Source: CAVYUC01 sp963783085 (GTDB taxonomy: Bacteria > Bacteroidota > Bacteroidia > Bacteroidales > Prolixibacteraceae). From it: a stretch of 64,000 bases of DNA. This document shows positions 35,341 to 44,469 of this stretch, piece by piece. Within the stretch, counting starts at the first letter, position 1. Each line of letters begins with the position of its first letter. The position numbers were made by a program, and so were the translations under genes. A model generated the notes under the pieces. The model was not told the origin of the DNA and ran no database searches. It worked only from the letters and a program-made list of their open reading frames with translations. The stretch spans positions 62,001 through 126,000 of the forward strand of contig CAWAMJ010000010.1 in the NCBI GenBank assembly GCA_963783085.1. The letters run 5' to 3'.

Positions 35341-37401
35341 TTATGCTGAAAGAGATTTATTTTCCTCACTTTTTCCCTCTGGTACTTTTTCTTTATCAGT
35401 TTTCTTTTCCGGTGAATTATCATTCCCGTTGTCGGCCAATAGTTTTTTCTGATCCCATGGACGTTTCCCAAAGATATTTTCCAGGTCTTCGCTAAAAATT
35501 ACTTCCCGTTCCAGCAACAGGTTGCCAAGTTTTTCATGCCCTTCCTTATTTTCTTTCAATATTTTTTTCGCCCGTTCGTATTGTTCATCAATTAATTTTT
35601 TCACCTCTTCATCGATGAGCTCGGCGGTTTTTTCACTGTACGGTTTGGTGAATGTATAATCCGACTGGCCGGTGGAATCGTAAAAACTCACATTGCCCAC
35701 TTTCTCGCTCATTCCGAAGATACTAACCATGGCATATCCCTGTTTGGTAATTTTCTCCAAATCGTTTTGAGCGCCTGATGAAATACGCCCGAAAATCAAC
35801 TCTTCGGCAGCCCGTCCGCCAAGTGCGGAACACATTTCGTCGAGCAGTTGATCCTTTGTTGTAATGGAACGTTCTTCGGGGAGATACCAGGCAGCGCCAA
35901 GGGCTTTTCCACGCGGAACGATAGTAACTTTCACCAGCGGATGTGCGTGTTCGAGCAGCCAGCTAATGGAAGCATGACCGGCTTCGTGGAATGCGATGGT
36001 TTGCTTCTCTTCCTGTGAAATGATTTTATTTTTCTTTTCCAGTCCGCCAATAATTCGATCCACAGCATCGAGAAAATCCTGTTTTGTAACTGCTTCGCGG
36101 TTTCTACGGGCAGCAATTAACGCTGCTTCGTTACATACATTGGCAATGTCGGCGCCTGAAAAACCGGGTGTTTGTTTGGCCAGAAAATCCGTTTTAACGC
36201 TTTCGTCGAGTTTCAACGGACGTAAATGAACTTTGAAAATTTGCGCCCGTTCGTTCAGGTCGGGCAGTTCCACGTGAATCTGGCGGTCGAAACGGCCTGC
36301 ACGCATCAAAGCGCGGTCGAGCACGTCGGCACGGTTTGTTGCAGCCAAAAGAATAACGCCGCTGTTGGTATCAAATCCATCCATTTCGGTAAGTAACTGA
36401 TTGAGCGTATTCTCACGTTCGTCGTTCGATCCGAAATTGGCATTTCTTCCGCGGGCACGGCCAATGGCATCAATTTCATCGATGAAAACGATACAGGGAG
36501 CTTTTTCCTTGGCTTGTTTAAACAAGTCGCGAACACGCGATGCGCCAACACCAACAAACATTTCCACAAAATCGGAACCCGACATCGAGAAGAACGGGAC
36601 GTTTGCTTCACCGGCAACTGCTTTTGCCAGAAGCGTTTTGCCGGTTCCCGGAGGGCCTACAAGCAATGCTCCTTTCGGAATTTTACCTCCGAGTTTGGTA
36701 AATTTTGCCGGGTTTTTCAGGAATTCCACAATTTCTTCAACTTCCTGTTTGGCTTCTGCCAACCCAGCCACATCTTTAAAAGTGGTGGAAACTTTTTGAT
36801 CTTTATCAAATATTTTAGCCTGTGATTTTCCAACATTGAAAATACCACCGGCGCCACCACCGGCGCCACCGCGGCTCATTCTTCTGAAAATCCACCACCA
36901 GAGTAGTATAATCAGAACAAACGGACCAATCGTCCAAAGGATTTCTCCGGCCCAGTTTCTTTCTTCCTTGTATTCCGGGAGTACTTCACTTTCAGAGCCT
37001 TCCTGTGCTTCCCGCAGGTTCCGCTCAAATGTTTCCACCGAACCGATATTAAAGGTAAAGTGCGGGCCTTCCTCAGAAGGTTCTGCAAAGCTTTTTTCAA
37101 ATTGGCTTTTGTATTTATCGAGCCGGTCTTTTTTTATGTAAATATTTGCTTTTTTATCGTTCACAACCACAATCCGCGAAATGTCGTTGTCGGCCAGCAT
37201 GGTCGATTTTACGTCACTCCAGGTGGTTTCTACCGGTCCGCGTGTATTGCTGATGTAAAACTGCACAATAATAAAAACGACGGCTATGATCCCGTAAATC
37301 CAATAGGCATTGAACTTCGGGCCTTTTTTGTCGTTCTTATTGTTGCTGCCAGATCCGAAAGGTGATTTCGGAATATTTGGTTTTTTATTGCTTTCTGCCA
37401 T
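35341..37401 (-). CDS. ftsH: ATP-dependent zinc metalloprotease FtsH
   Basis: 686 residues. Two membrane helices flank a periplasmic domain (~60-145), followed by AAA+ domain and protease. Walker A is GPPGTGKT, Walker B IVFIDEIDAIG, the second region of homology ATNRADVLDRALMRAGRFDR, and the zinc site HEAGH. It degrades membrane and short-lived cytosolic proteins; elsewhere it controls lipid A/phospholipid balance, which fits its position ahead of phospholipid genes. A glycine-rich linker (GGAGGGAGG) follows TM2. Confidence 0.98.
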   Translation of the reverse strand: MAESNKKPNIPKSPFGSGSNNKNDKKGPKFNAYWIYGIIAVVFIIVQFYISNTRGPVETTWSDVKSTMLADNDISRIVVVNDKKANIYIKKDRLDKYKSQFEKSFAEPSEEGPHFTFNIGSVETFERNLREAQEGSESEVLPEYKEERNWAGEILWTIGPFVLIILLWWWIFRRMSRGGAGGGAGGIFNVGKSQAKIFDKDQKVSTTFKDVAGLAEAKQEVEEIVEFLKNPAKFTKLGGKIPKGALLVGPPGTGKTLLAKAVAGEANVPFFSMSGSDFVEMFVGVGASRVRDLFKQAKEKAPCIVFIDEIDAIGRARGRNANFGSNDERENTLNQLLTEMDGFDTNSGVILLAATNRADVLDRALMRAGRFDRQIHVELPDLNERAQIFKVHLRPLKLDESVKTDFLAKQTPGFSGADIANVCNEAALIAARRNREAVTKQDFLDAVDRIIGGLEKKNKIISQEEKQTIAFHEAGHASISWLLEHAHPLVKVTIVPRGKALGAAWYLPEERSITTKDQLLDEMCSALGGRAAEELIFGRISSGAQNDLEKITKQGYAMVSIFGMSEKVGNVSFYDSTGQSDYTFTKPYSEKTAELIDEEVKKLIDEQYERAKKILKENKEGHEKLGNLLLEREVIFSEDLENIFGKRPWDQKKLLADNGNDNSPEKKTDKEKVPEGKSEENKSLSA

Positions 37402-37410
37402 AATTAATTC

Positions 37411-37782
37411 CTAATTTTCTGTATCTATTTTTGTTATTTTAGCATCTGCCCAAAGTCCTTCGAGGTTGTAAAAATTTCTCGCTTCAGGTTGAAAAACATG
37501 AACGACAATCTCACCAAAATCAAGCAAAACCCACAATGAGTTTTTGAATCCTTCAGTATGCCAAACATTTTTGTCGGTGTAATCTTTAACCGTTTCTTCA
37601 ACCGAATGAGCAATCGAACTAACTTGTGTGCGGGAAGTTCCCTGACAAATGATAAAATAACCGCATTCTGTGTGATGTATTGTATTTAAGTCGATTATTG
37701 TTATATCTTTTCCTTTTACCCGTTGTATTCCCTCAAGAATTGCTTCCTTTGTCCTTTCAATCTCTTCGGTGTTTCTATCCAT
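37411..37782 (-). CDS. rsfS: ribosome silencing factor
   Basis: 123 residues, full length. Typical stretches are KDITIIDLNTIHHTECGYFI, GTSRTQVSSIAHSVEE and GFKNSLWVLLDFGEIVVHVF. It binds ribosomal protein L14 and blocks subunit joining when nutrients are short. It is the first gene of the rsfS-ftsH-LUD-DUF2007-cdsA-psd-pssA run. A -7 element lies at 37801-37808. Confidence 0.96.
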   Translation of the reverse strand: MDRNTEEIERTKEAILEGIQRVKGKDITIIDLNTIHHTECGYFIICQGTSRTQVSSIAHSVEETVKDYTDKNVWHTEGFKNSLWVLLDFGEIVVHVFQPEARNFYNLEGLWADAKITKIDTEN

Positions 37783-37800
37783 ATATTTTTATTAACTCTA

Positions 37801-37808
37801 CAAAGATA
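37801..37808 (-). promoter_or_regulatory. -7 promoter element of the rsfS-pssA operon
   Basis: Minus strand TATCTTTG matches TAnnTTTG exactly, 18 nt upstream of the rsfS start. The -33 region has ATG instead of TTG at an 18-nt distance, so the match is partial. Confidence 0.45.
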
Positions 37809-37937
37809 ATCTTTTTGCCATATTTACATTTTTTGTACATTTCATTTCTGTTATTGTTGGTTGAAACAAACCTGTTTAACGAGTGAATTTATAAACCGGG
37901 CTGTAACCAAATAGTTTAATTATTAGCATGAAATTCA

Positions 37938-38681
37938 ATGAAAAATACAGCGATTCATTTTATTCTTCTATCAGAAGTTGATTCTACCAACAACTATGCC
38001 AACAGATTAATTTTGTCGGATAAGGCAGAAGAGGGCGCTGTCGTTTTGGCACACTACCAGAAAACGGGGCGCGGATTGGGGCAAAATTTCTGGGAAAGCG
38101 AGCGGGATAAAAACCTGCTGGCGAGTATTATTTTGTTTCCAGATTTTCTACCCGCCGGTAAACAATTCTATATCTCGAAAATCACCAGCCTGGCTATCGT
38201 CGATCTTTTAACTGACAAAACGGACCAGGTTTCTGTGAAATGGCCAAATGATATCTATTTTCAGGATAAAAAACTGGCGGGAATTTTAATTGAAAATGCG
38301 GTGCAGGGAAATTATCTTGTTTCTTCAATTTTAGGGATCGGAATCAATATTAACCAAACCGTTTTTTATTCCGACGCACCCAACCCGGTTTCCCTAAAAC
38401 AAATTACCGGGCTCAGTTATGAAGTTTTAGAACTCGCTGAAATGCTGGCAATGAATATTTTAGACTGGTATGAAAAGCTGAAAAACGGACAATTGCAGGA
38501 AATCGACGAACAGTATTTTGCCAACATGTACCGCAAAAACCAATGGGCGATGTTTAAAAGAGGCAACCAGCAATTTGAAGCGCGGATTGTTGGCACGGGT
38601 GAATTTGGCCAGTTGGTGCTTGAAAACCGGGAGGGCGATTTGACCAGTTATATGTTTAAAGAAATTGAGTTTGTTTTGTAA
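37938..38681 (+). CDS. birA: biotin-[acetyl-CoA carboxylase] ligase (no DNA-binding domain)
   Basis: 247 residues. The ligase core has SEVDSTNNYANRL, the biotinyl-AMP loop GRGLGQNFWESERDKNLLAS and VKWPNDIYFQDKKLAGILIE. The winged-helix domain of E. coli BirA is missing, so this is a group I enzyme that does not regulate transcription. It is divergent from rsfS. Its stop codon directly abuts that of the SRPBCC gene. Confidence 0.95.
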   Translation: MKNTAIHFILLSEVDSTNNYANRLILSDKAEEGAVVLAHYQKTGRGLGQNFWESERDKNLLASIILFPDFLPAGKQFYISKITSLAIVDLLTDKTDQVSVKWPNDIYFQDKKLAGILIENAVQGNYLVSSILGIGININQTVFYSDAPNPVSLKQITGLSYEVLELAEMLAMNILDWYEKLKNGQLQEIDEQYFANMYRKNQWAMFKRGNQQFEARIVGTGEFGQLVLENREGDLTSYMFKEIEFVL

Positions 38682-39125
38682 CTACTTGTACGGCAAGGTA
38701 GATAGCGTTTCTGCTAATTGATTAACCCCGTCCTGCAACCGGTTTCCGGCCATCATTTTTATCATGGGGTTCATTTCAGCGTGCAGTGTCAGCCGCATTT
38801 TCGATTGATATTCGTCTACGGGCAGCAACTGAATCCAAAAGGTAAAGCTGAGCGGCAAACCACCGGAATTTTGTACTTTGATGGTATTGAAAGGTTTGCG
38901 ATCAACAATTTGGATTTTTGCCACGCCAAAACCTGAAATTTTAAACTGGCAGGAATCGCGGTCCGATTCGAAGTCGGTAATTTTTACCTGTGGAATTTGT
39001 TTCGTTATCTTTTCGATCAAACCTGAATTGAGGTAAGCCGATAAATTTTCGAAATTGGATAAATAGGTGAAAACAACCTGCTGATTGTGGTTGATGTATT
39101 TAACTTCGCTGATGTATTTTTCCAT
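38682..39125 (-). CDS. SRPBCC/polyketide-cyclase-like protein
   Basis: 147 residues with the START-like SRPBCC pattern: initial strand and helix (QQVVFTYLSNFENLSAYLN), a beta sheet with FKISGFGVAKIQIVDRKPF, and a long C-terminal helix (MAGNRLQDGVNQLAETL). Members bind hydrophobic ligands; the ligand is unknown. It lies 31 bp downstream of pyrE on the same strand, in the same order as in many Bacteroidota genomes. Confidence 0.85.
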   Translation of the reverse strand: MEKYISEVKYINHNQQVVFTYLSNFENLSAYLNSGLIEKITKQIPQVKITDFESDRDSCQFKISGFGVAKIQIVDRKPFNTIKVQNSGGLPLSFTFWIQLLPVDEYQSKMRLTLHAEMNPMIKMMAGNRLQDGVNQLAETLSTLPYK

Positions 39126-39156
39126 GGATTAAGTTTTTTTTGCTGTTTCTGCCTGA

Positions 39157-39789
39157 CTACTTTCCCCAGTTTGCCGGGTCTTTTCTCCATTCCAGGAGCG
39201 TTTCAACCTGATTTTGTGCTATTTCTCCTGATTTCAGCGCCATGTCGACTAAAATATTGTAATTACTAAGCGTCGTCAGCTCGATTCCGGCTTCAGCAAA
39301 ATTTTCTTTGGCGTGTTCAAAATTGTAAGTGAAAATGGCCACCATTCCAATTACGTTTCCACCGGAATTTTTTACGGCCTGTGCTGCATTGATGCTGCTG
39401 GTGCCGGTTGATATCAAATCTTCAACTACCACCACTTTCTGGTTTTTCTGCAGGTCGCCTTCAATCAGATTTTCCAATCCGTGCCCTTTGGGTTTCGGGC
39501 GAATGTATATAAAAGGAAGCCCCAGTTTTTCTGCCACCAAAACACCATGTGCGATCGCGCCGGTGGCGACACCCGCAATTACTTCGGCTTCCGGATATTT
39601 TTCTTTGATAACTTCAACAAATTCATCACGGATAAAAGTCCGGGTTTCGGGGTACGATAAAATTTTCCGGTTGTCGCAATAAATGGGCGATTTCCATCCC
39701 GAAGCCCAGGTAAACGGATTCGACGGCTGAATTTTTAAAGTTTTAATGGCCAAAAGTTTTTTGGTAACTTCAATTTGTGTAGCTTCCAT
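39157..39789 (-). CDS. pyrE: orotate phosphoribosyltransferase
   Basis: 210 residues from the start at 39789 (MEATQIEVTKKLLAIKTLKI); a longer frame to 39873 adds residues that overlap the divergent Nudix gene and lack similarity. The PRPP-binding motif is VVVVEDLISTGTSSINAAQA, with EVIAGVATGAIAHGVLVAE upstream. It makes OMP from orotate and PRPP in pyrimidine synthesis. A -7 element lies at 39821-39828, inside the short divergent spacer. Confidence 0.96.
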   Translation of the reverse strand: MEATQIEVTKKLLAIKTLKIQPSNPFTWASGWKSPIYCDNRKILSYPETRTFIRDEFVEVIKEKYPEAEVIAGVATGAIAHGVLVAEKLGLPFIYIRPKPKGHGLENLIEGDLQKNQKVVVVEDLISTGTSSINAAQAVKNSGGNVIGMVAIFTYNFEHAKENFAEAGIELTTLSNYNILVDMALKSGEIAQNQVETLLEWRKDPANWGK

Positions 39790-39820
39790 GTTCAATTTGT
39801 GTGGATTCTTAAATGTGGAG

Positions 39821-39828
39821 CAAATGTA
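39821..39828 (-). promoter_or_regulatory. -7 promoter element of pyrE
   Basis: Minus strand TACATTTG matches TAnnTTTG exactly, about 32 nt upstream of the pyrE start. It overlaps the start codon of the divergent Nudix gene (39824). No clear -33 element was seen. Confidence 0.4.
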
Positions 39829-40444
39829 TAAAGTTTTTCTGAATGAACGGTTGATAATTATCGGTTCGCCCAACCACGTAAGAACAAATAAACAGGTGAT
39901 TTTTTTTGATAAAAATGCGACTCCAAACGATGTAAAAAAGTGGTTTAAATTATTTTCGGAAAACGAACTGCATGAAATTTACTTGATTCACGATAATCCT
40001 GAAAAGTTCTTCAGTATTTTTAAAAAGGCCTTTAAAAATTTGCCGGCGGCGGGTGGCGTGGTGAAATCGGCGGAAAAACTATTGTTCATTTTCAGAAGAG
40101 GGAGGTGGGATTTACCAAAGGGAAAAATCGATGACTGCGAAACAATGGCGGATGCTGCGTTACGCGAAGTTACCGAAGAGTGTGGGATTGCCGGGCATAA
40201 AATCGTAAGACAACTGCCTTCCACATTCCATATTTACCGGTCGCCCTACAAAGGTTCGGAAGGTGAGTGGATTTTCAAAGAAACGGTTTGGTTTGAAATG
40301 AGTTACGCGGGAAATGAACAAGGTACGCCGGAAGTGGATGAAGATATCACCGAACTCAGGTGGTTTGAAAAAGGCGAGCTTCATAACATATTGGCGAACA
40401 CTTACGAGAACCTGAAACAGATCATTTCGCTTTACCTGGATTGA
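39824..40444 (+). CDS. Nudix hydrolase
   Basis: 206 residues from the start at 39824 (MYKVFLNERLIIIGSPN); the frame is open from 39746 but that part runs antisense into pyrE. The Nudix box GX5EX7REUXEEXGU is complete: GKIDDCETMADAALREVTEE followed by CGI. The N-terminal ~65 residues form an extra domain seen in Bacteroidota homologues. It hydrolyses a nucleoside-diphosphate-linked compound; substrate unknown. Its 3' end overlaps the convergent thioredoxin-fold gene by 13 bp. Confidence 0.92.
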   Translation: MYKVFLNERLIIIGSPNHVRTNKQVIFFDKNATPNDVKKWFKLFSENELHEIYLIHDNPEKFFSIFKKAFKNLPAAGGVVKSAEKLLFIFRRGRWDLPKGKIDDCETMADAALREVTEECGIAGHKIVRQLPSTFHIYRSPYKGSEGEWIFKETVWFEMSYAGNEQGTPEVDEDITELRWFEKGELHNILANTYENLKQIISLYLD

Positions 40445-41844
40445 TTTCGTTGGCGCTCAAAAAGTTCTTTCCGCAAATATTCGCCAAACTGCTGTTCAAA
40501 CCCGTCAAGCGGATTTTTGGTGTTGGAAAAAACCACCTCGTGATCCTCATTCAACAAAATGCTTGTGGGAAACGACCGGACCCGGTATTGAACGATGTAC
40601 CCGCCATCTTCATCAATTAATTTCACACCGGGAATATTCTGTTTGTCGAGAAATATTTTCTGCTCAATGATGTCTGTTTTTCGAAGTATGACGATGATTT
40701 GCAGGTATTTGCCAAATTGTTCTTCAATTTTTTTAAGGTACTTCAATTGTTCACGACAAACAATCATTTCGGTATCAGCGAAAATCAGGTACTTGAATTT
40801 TTCTGGAAACTGATCGGTGCAAACCGGAAAACCATCGATATTTTTCAGGCAAATGACCGGCGCTTTTGTTCCGGGCAGCAGAAATTCCAGCTTTTCAACC
40901 ACCTGCTGTGCAGCGCTTTTTATTTCAGCATTTGAATTTTTCATGAACCGGTTTCCGTGCAGCATTTTAAGAATCGAATTTTGCGGGAAATCGCCGGAAT
41001 AAAATCCATCGTACAACATTTTCAGCGCTGCCAGGTCAACGACGTCGCCTTTTAGCTGATATTTTTCGCGAATGAAATTTAGTAAAAAATCAGTGTTTCC
41101 TTCAGCCACAGCTTTACGCAGCGGGATTCCGTCAACCGACTTCGATTCGAAACTCAACTGGTTTGAAAACAATTTATCGAACAATTCAATAAAAGCCGGA
41201 TGCGACCAAAATGCCGGTGTAATTTCCGCAAGAAAGGGTGCAGCGCTACTGGTATTTAGCCGGAAAACGTCGGTTTTCAACAATTTTATCCTGAATTGTT
41301 TATGCCATTTAAATGTTTCCGGGGAGTCGCCCTCGAACTGGTTGTTCAGAGCAGTGGAAATGGAATCGAAAACTTCTTTCGAGTGGCGAAAATAAAGCCG
41401 GTTGAAATTCTTATCAGTCAGATTATTTAGTTTTTGATCGAACGCTGAAATTTTATCGTTCAGGCTTTGTCCGTTTTCCGTGGCAAACCAAAACTGAACC
41501 GGTTCAAAATAGGGATTTTTGGCATCTGCGAACGATTTTTCGCGTAGCGGCGGAAAACGCAACTTCATCGTTTTATTTGGTTCAAGAAAAAGCATACCGC
41601 GGTAAATCCCGAAATCGCTGAAAACATAGGTAGTTTCATCTACCGGTATTTCGGTTTTAAAATTCCCGCTGTCATCGAATTCAATGGTAAACAATTCCTT
41701 TTTTTCTTGTGTAACCGGGTCAGTATATGCTGCGAAAGCAACTTTTTTTCCCGCATAATCCGGATGTTGCCCCTGTAAAATGGTGGCAAAAACCGGCTGT
41801 TTGGAAAATAAAAATATAAAAATCAGTGCTGCAACTTTATGCAT
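40432..41844 (-). CDS. secreted thioredoxin-fold (TlpA-like) protein with a single active-site cysteine
   Basis: 470 residues from the start at 41844 (MHKVAALIFIFLFSKQ); an ATG at 41862 would overlap coaD by 11 bp. A signal peptide is followed by a DUF4369-like or all-beta N-terminal region, a helical middle part, and a C-terminal thioredoxin fold with cis-Pro motif VRSFPTSILLN. Where CxxC is expected the sequence reads EMIVCREQLKYL, with only one cysteine, so disulfide exchange of the usual kind is unlikely. It lies directly downstream of coaD. Confidence 0.82.
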   Translation of the reverse strand: MHKVAALIFIFLFSKQPVFATILQGQHPDYAGKKVAFAAYTDPVTQEKKELFTIEFDDSGNFKTEIPVDETTYVFSDFGIYRGMLFLEPNKTMKLRFPPLREKSFADAKNPYFEPVQFWFATENGQSLNDKISAFDQKLNNLTDKNFNRLYFRHSKEVFDSISTALNNQFEGDSPETFKWHKQFRIKLLKTDVFRLNTSSAAPFLAEITPAFWSHPAFIELFDKLFSNQLSFESKSVDGIPLRKAVAEGNTDFLLNFIREKYQLKGDVVDLAALKMLYDGFYSGDFPQNSILKMLHGNRFMKNSNAEIKSAAQQVVEKLEFLLPGTKAPVICLKNIDGFPVCTDQFPEKFKYLIFADTEMIVCREQLKYLKKIEEQFGKYLQIIVILRKTDIIEQKIFLDKQNIPGVKLIDEDGGYIVQYRVRSFPTSILLNEDHEVVFSNTKNPLDGFEQQFGEYLRKELFERQRNQSR

Positions 41845-41851
41845 TTGTGTG

Positions 41852-42337
41852 TTAACGTTCATTATTCACTTTAAATTCATTCATATCCAATCCCGCAGGA
41901 AGGAACATGCTTGCATCGCCGCCATGTAATACAATGTCCCGAATGATTGTGGCATTCACTGGCGTGTGTTCCGGGAGCGTCAGCAAAAATACGGTTTCAA
42001 TTTCGGGGTGCATTTTTTTATTTATCTGGGCAATCGCACGTTCGTATTCAAAATCGGCAGAAGTACGCAATCCGCGTAAAATGTAACGTGCGCCAACTGT
42101 TTTGCAGAAATCGACGGTTAAACCTTCATGCACCCGAACTTCAACTTTATCGTAGTTTTTAAAAACCTGGTTGATCCATTTTAATCTTTTCTCGATGGAG
42201 AAAAACGATTTTTTGTTGGCATTATTACCAATCATGATGATTATTTTATCGAACATTGAAACAGCGCGTTTCACAATTGATTCGTGCCCCACTGTAAATG
42301 GATCGAACGACCCGGGAAATATGGCTATTTTTTCCAT
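41852..42337 (-). CDS. coaD: pantetheine-phosphate adenylyltransferase
   Basis: 161 residues, full length. The nucleotidyltransferase signature (T/H)xGH lies in FPGSFDPFTVGHESIVKRA. Other marks are YILRGLRTSADFEYERAIAQ and PEIETVFLLT. It converts 4'-phosphopantetheine to dephospho-CoA. Its promoter is at 42473-42503, giving a leader of ~130 nt. Confidence 0.97.
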   Translation of the reverse strand: MEKIAIFPGSFDPFTVGHESIVKRAVSMFDKIIIMIGNNANKKSFFSIEKRLKWINQVFKNYDKVEVRVHEGLTVDFCKTVGARYILRGLRTSADFEYERAIAQINKKMHPEIETVFLLTLPEHTPVNATIIRDIVLHGGDASMFLPAGLDMNEFKVNNER

Positions 42338-42836
42338 TGTTATTGTATTAAATTTTGGTATTTTCCGAATAACGCACTATCAATTTCTTCGGATGGTTTT
42401 ACGTTCATTAAGCCGATATTCATTATTCTATTAAAACATCGAGATTGCCGGCATCCCGATAACCTTTTGCTGCAAATTTAACGAAATCTGCGGTGCATTT
42501 CAATTTTAAACGAATTGGTTGCATTTGCCAAACGCCAGCCGGAATTAATTTATTGCCTTTATACGATTGGCTCCCGCAAACAATACGTTGCCCAAATGTT
42601 CGTATCCGTCGGTGATTTCTTCCACATTACAATTTCAGCAACTGCTTCCTTTTTTCTTCCATCGATTCCTGCGGGTTCAAGAAGAAGATTCTAATTTTCC
42701 CTCTTTTGGCTGTTGTGAATATCTGAAAAATCAAACGGAAATCGCGTAATCGAAGAAATTTAAAATAATTTCCGCTGGAAATTATTAAACCGAAATCATT
42801 TAATTTGCCCTCGAAAACTGTTGTTCCTGAAAAAAA
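42338..42836. other. 499-bp spacer between coaD and the GT39-like gene
   Basis: No convincing gene. The left part holds the coaD leader and promoter. On the minus strand a frame without start codon runs through ~42640-42830 and ends in a coding-looking stretch (KIRIFFLNPQESMEEKRKQL); a second frame further left reads VEEITDGYEHLGNVLFAGAN. These could be remnants of a decayed gene, but frames are broken and no family was recognised. Confidence 0.4.
42473..42503 (-). promoter_or_regulatory. Bacteroidota-type promoter of coaD
   Basis: Minus strand TTG (42501-42503, in context ATTG) is followed by exactly 20 nt and then TAAATTTG (42473-42480), a full TAnnTTTG match. Spacing agrees with the consensus. 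Confidence 0.55.
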
Positions 42837-43868
42837 ATGAAAACCGGATTAAAAAATAGTTTATGGGCCTGCGCTTTTTTACTGATTGGAGCGGTTTACG
42901 TTTCCGGGCTTTTTATTGATCTCACAGGAGACGGTGGTTTGTATGCAGCCATTACCAGGCAAATGGTGGAATCGGGCGACTGGTTTCACCTGAAAATCAA
43001 CGGTGATTTATACGATCAAAAGCCGCATTTGTTATTCTGGCTGGCCGGAATGGGCGTCTCATTATTCGGAAATACAAACTTTGCCTTTAAACTTTTTCCC
43101 GTTTTATATGGTTGGCTTGGTTTTTATTTTACCTACCAGTTGGGTAAAACCCTTTTTTCCAAAGAAGCCGGAAAATGGGCAGCTTTGTTCACGGCAACTT
43201 CTCAAATGTTCTTTCTCTATTCTTTTGATATTCATACTGATATTGTTCTGCAGACAGGTGTGGTACTTGCGTTGTGGCAATTGGCTGCCTATCTAAAATA
43301 CAGCCGTTGGTCGAATTTCTTTTTCGGATTTTTGGGCGTCGGATTGGCGATGCTGGCCAAAGGCCCGGTTGGCGCGGTGCTGCCCTTTTTTACCGTTTTA
43401 CTGTATTTGTCGCTGAAAAAGAATTTCCGGCAAATATTTCACATCAGGTGGATTGCTGGAATTGTGATTGTGCTGGCGGTCATTTCGCCGTCGCTGTTGT
43501 TTTTATACCGCAGTTTTGGCTGGACCGGTATTCAGTTTTATTTCATTACCAACAACGTTGGGCGAGTCTCGGGCGAATACGCCGGCTCGAGCACCGATCC
43601 GTTTTTCTATTTATACAACGCGCTTTGGATGTTCCTGCCGTGGACCATTTTTGTTTTCGCTGCAGTTTTTGCGGAAATAAAAAGTTGGTTTTCAGTAGGG
43701 AAATGGAATTTGTGGGGAGTGAGCCTGCTTGGCAGCGTGCTGCTTTATTTAATCATCATTAGCATCGCCCGGGGTAAAGCGCCCAACTATTTTCTGATTG
43801 TCGTTTCACCAATAATTATAATTTCTTCTAAATGGCTGATTATATGGAAAGAAAAGCAAAACGAATAA
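42837..43868 (+). CDS. GT39/ArnT-like membrane glycosyltransferase, 5' fragment of a frameshifted gene
   Basis: 343 residues with about nine membrane helices. The first loop reads GDGGLYAAITRQMVESGDWF and INGDLYDQKPHLLFWLAG, corresponding to the acidic-residue loop and the (F/D)xKPPL motif of ArnT/PMT_2 (GT39-type GT-C) enzymes. These transfer sugars from polyprenyl-phosphate carriers on the outer face of the inner membrane. The frame stops at 43868 (WKEKQNE), but the +1 frame is open from 43840 and carries the missing C-terminal part. Together they give ~543 residues, the normal family size (E. coli ArnT ~550). Confidence 0.88.
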   Translation: MKTGLKNSLWACAFLLIGAVYVSGLFIDLTGDGGLYAAITRQMVESGDWFHLKINGDLYDQKPHLLFWLAGMGVSLFGNTNFAFKLFPVLYGWLGFYFTYQLGKTLFSKEAGKWAALFTATSQMFFLYSFDIHTDIVLQTGVVLALWQLAAYLKYSRWSNFFFGFLGVGLAMLAKGPVGAVLPFFTVLLYLSLKKNFRQIFHIRWIAGIVIVLAVISPSLLFLYRSFGWTGIQFYFITNNVGRVSGEYAGSSTDPFFYLYNALWMFLPWTIFVFAAVFAEIKSWFSVGKWNLWGVSLLGSVLLYLIIISIARGKAPNYFLIVVSPIIIISSKWLIIWKEKQNE

Positions 43869-43929
43869 AAATCTTTTTCGTGCGAACTACCTGTTTCTTT
43901 CAATTTTTGGAATAATTTTTTTTGCGGTA

Positions 43930-44469
43930 ATGATTATTTACCGTGGAGAAGAAATGTTGTGGTTCATCTTAATTTTTGTGTTATCCGCGACAGCCGTGTT
44001 AATGGCATTCAAAAATTTTCCGAATTCATTTAAACGGACGATTTATCTGTCGGTTATTTTGGCCGGAATCTTCAATCTTTTTCTGAATATCCAACTTGTC
44101 CCGGAACTGGCAGGATATCAGGGCGGCAGACAGGTTTTGAACATATTTAACAAATACAAAAAAACAGAAAGTAAATTGTATAATTTTGAAACAGAAGGAA
44201 ATGAAATATTTTATTATTCAGATGAAGCAGTAACACTTATCAGTGATTGGGATCAGCTTCGCGCAGCTATGAAAAAAGAAGATACCTGGTTATATACGAA
44301 CGAAATAAAATACAATGATATTCTGAAAATGAATTTTGATATTGACACAATTTATAAGGTCAGTGAAAGAGGAATGAATCATATTAATCTTGAATTTCTA
44401 AATCCTTCTACCCGCGAAAACTCATTAAAACCAGGTTATTTGATCGTCACATCGAGTAGGGAAAAGTAA
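43930..44469 (+). CDS. 3' fragment of the frameshifted GT39/ArnT-like gene
   Basis: 179 residues from the first ATG, but the frame is open from 43840 and begins with the helical sequence NLFRANYLFLSIFGIIFFAV. It continues with two more membrane helices and a soluble C-terminal domain (GGRQVLNIFNKYKKTESKLY, TWLYTNEIKYNDILK), as in full-length ArnT-like proteins. On its own it has no glycosyltransferase active site. It is best read as the end of the gene at 42837 after a one-base insertion near 43857-43867. Its last 34 bp overlap the convergent GT87-like gene. Confidence 0.75.
   Translation: MIIYRGEEMLWFILIFVLSATAVLMAFKNFPNSFKRTIYLSVILAGIFNLFLNIQLVPELAGYQGGRQVLNIFNKYKKTESKLYNFETEGNEIFYYSDEAVTLISDWDQLRAAMKKEDTWLYTNEIKYNDILKMNFDIDTIYKVSERGMNHINLEFLNPSTRENSLKPGYLIVTSSREK

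Noticed and set aside
42567..42749. 60-residue plus-strand ORF in the coaD-GT39 spacer
   Set aside because: No family pattern, no promoter-like element, and the opposite strand looks at least as coding-like.
43850..43870. Programmed +1 frameshifting in the GT39-like gene
   Set aside because: No slow codon/stop arrangement of known type, and the codon phase of the shared ACGA differs from the other two break sites; mutation or error is simpler.
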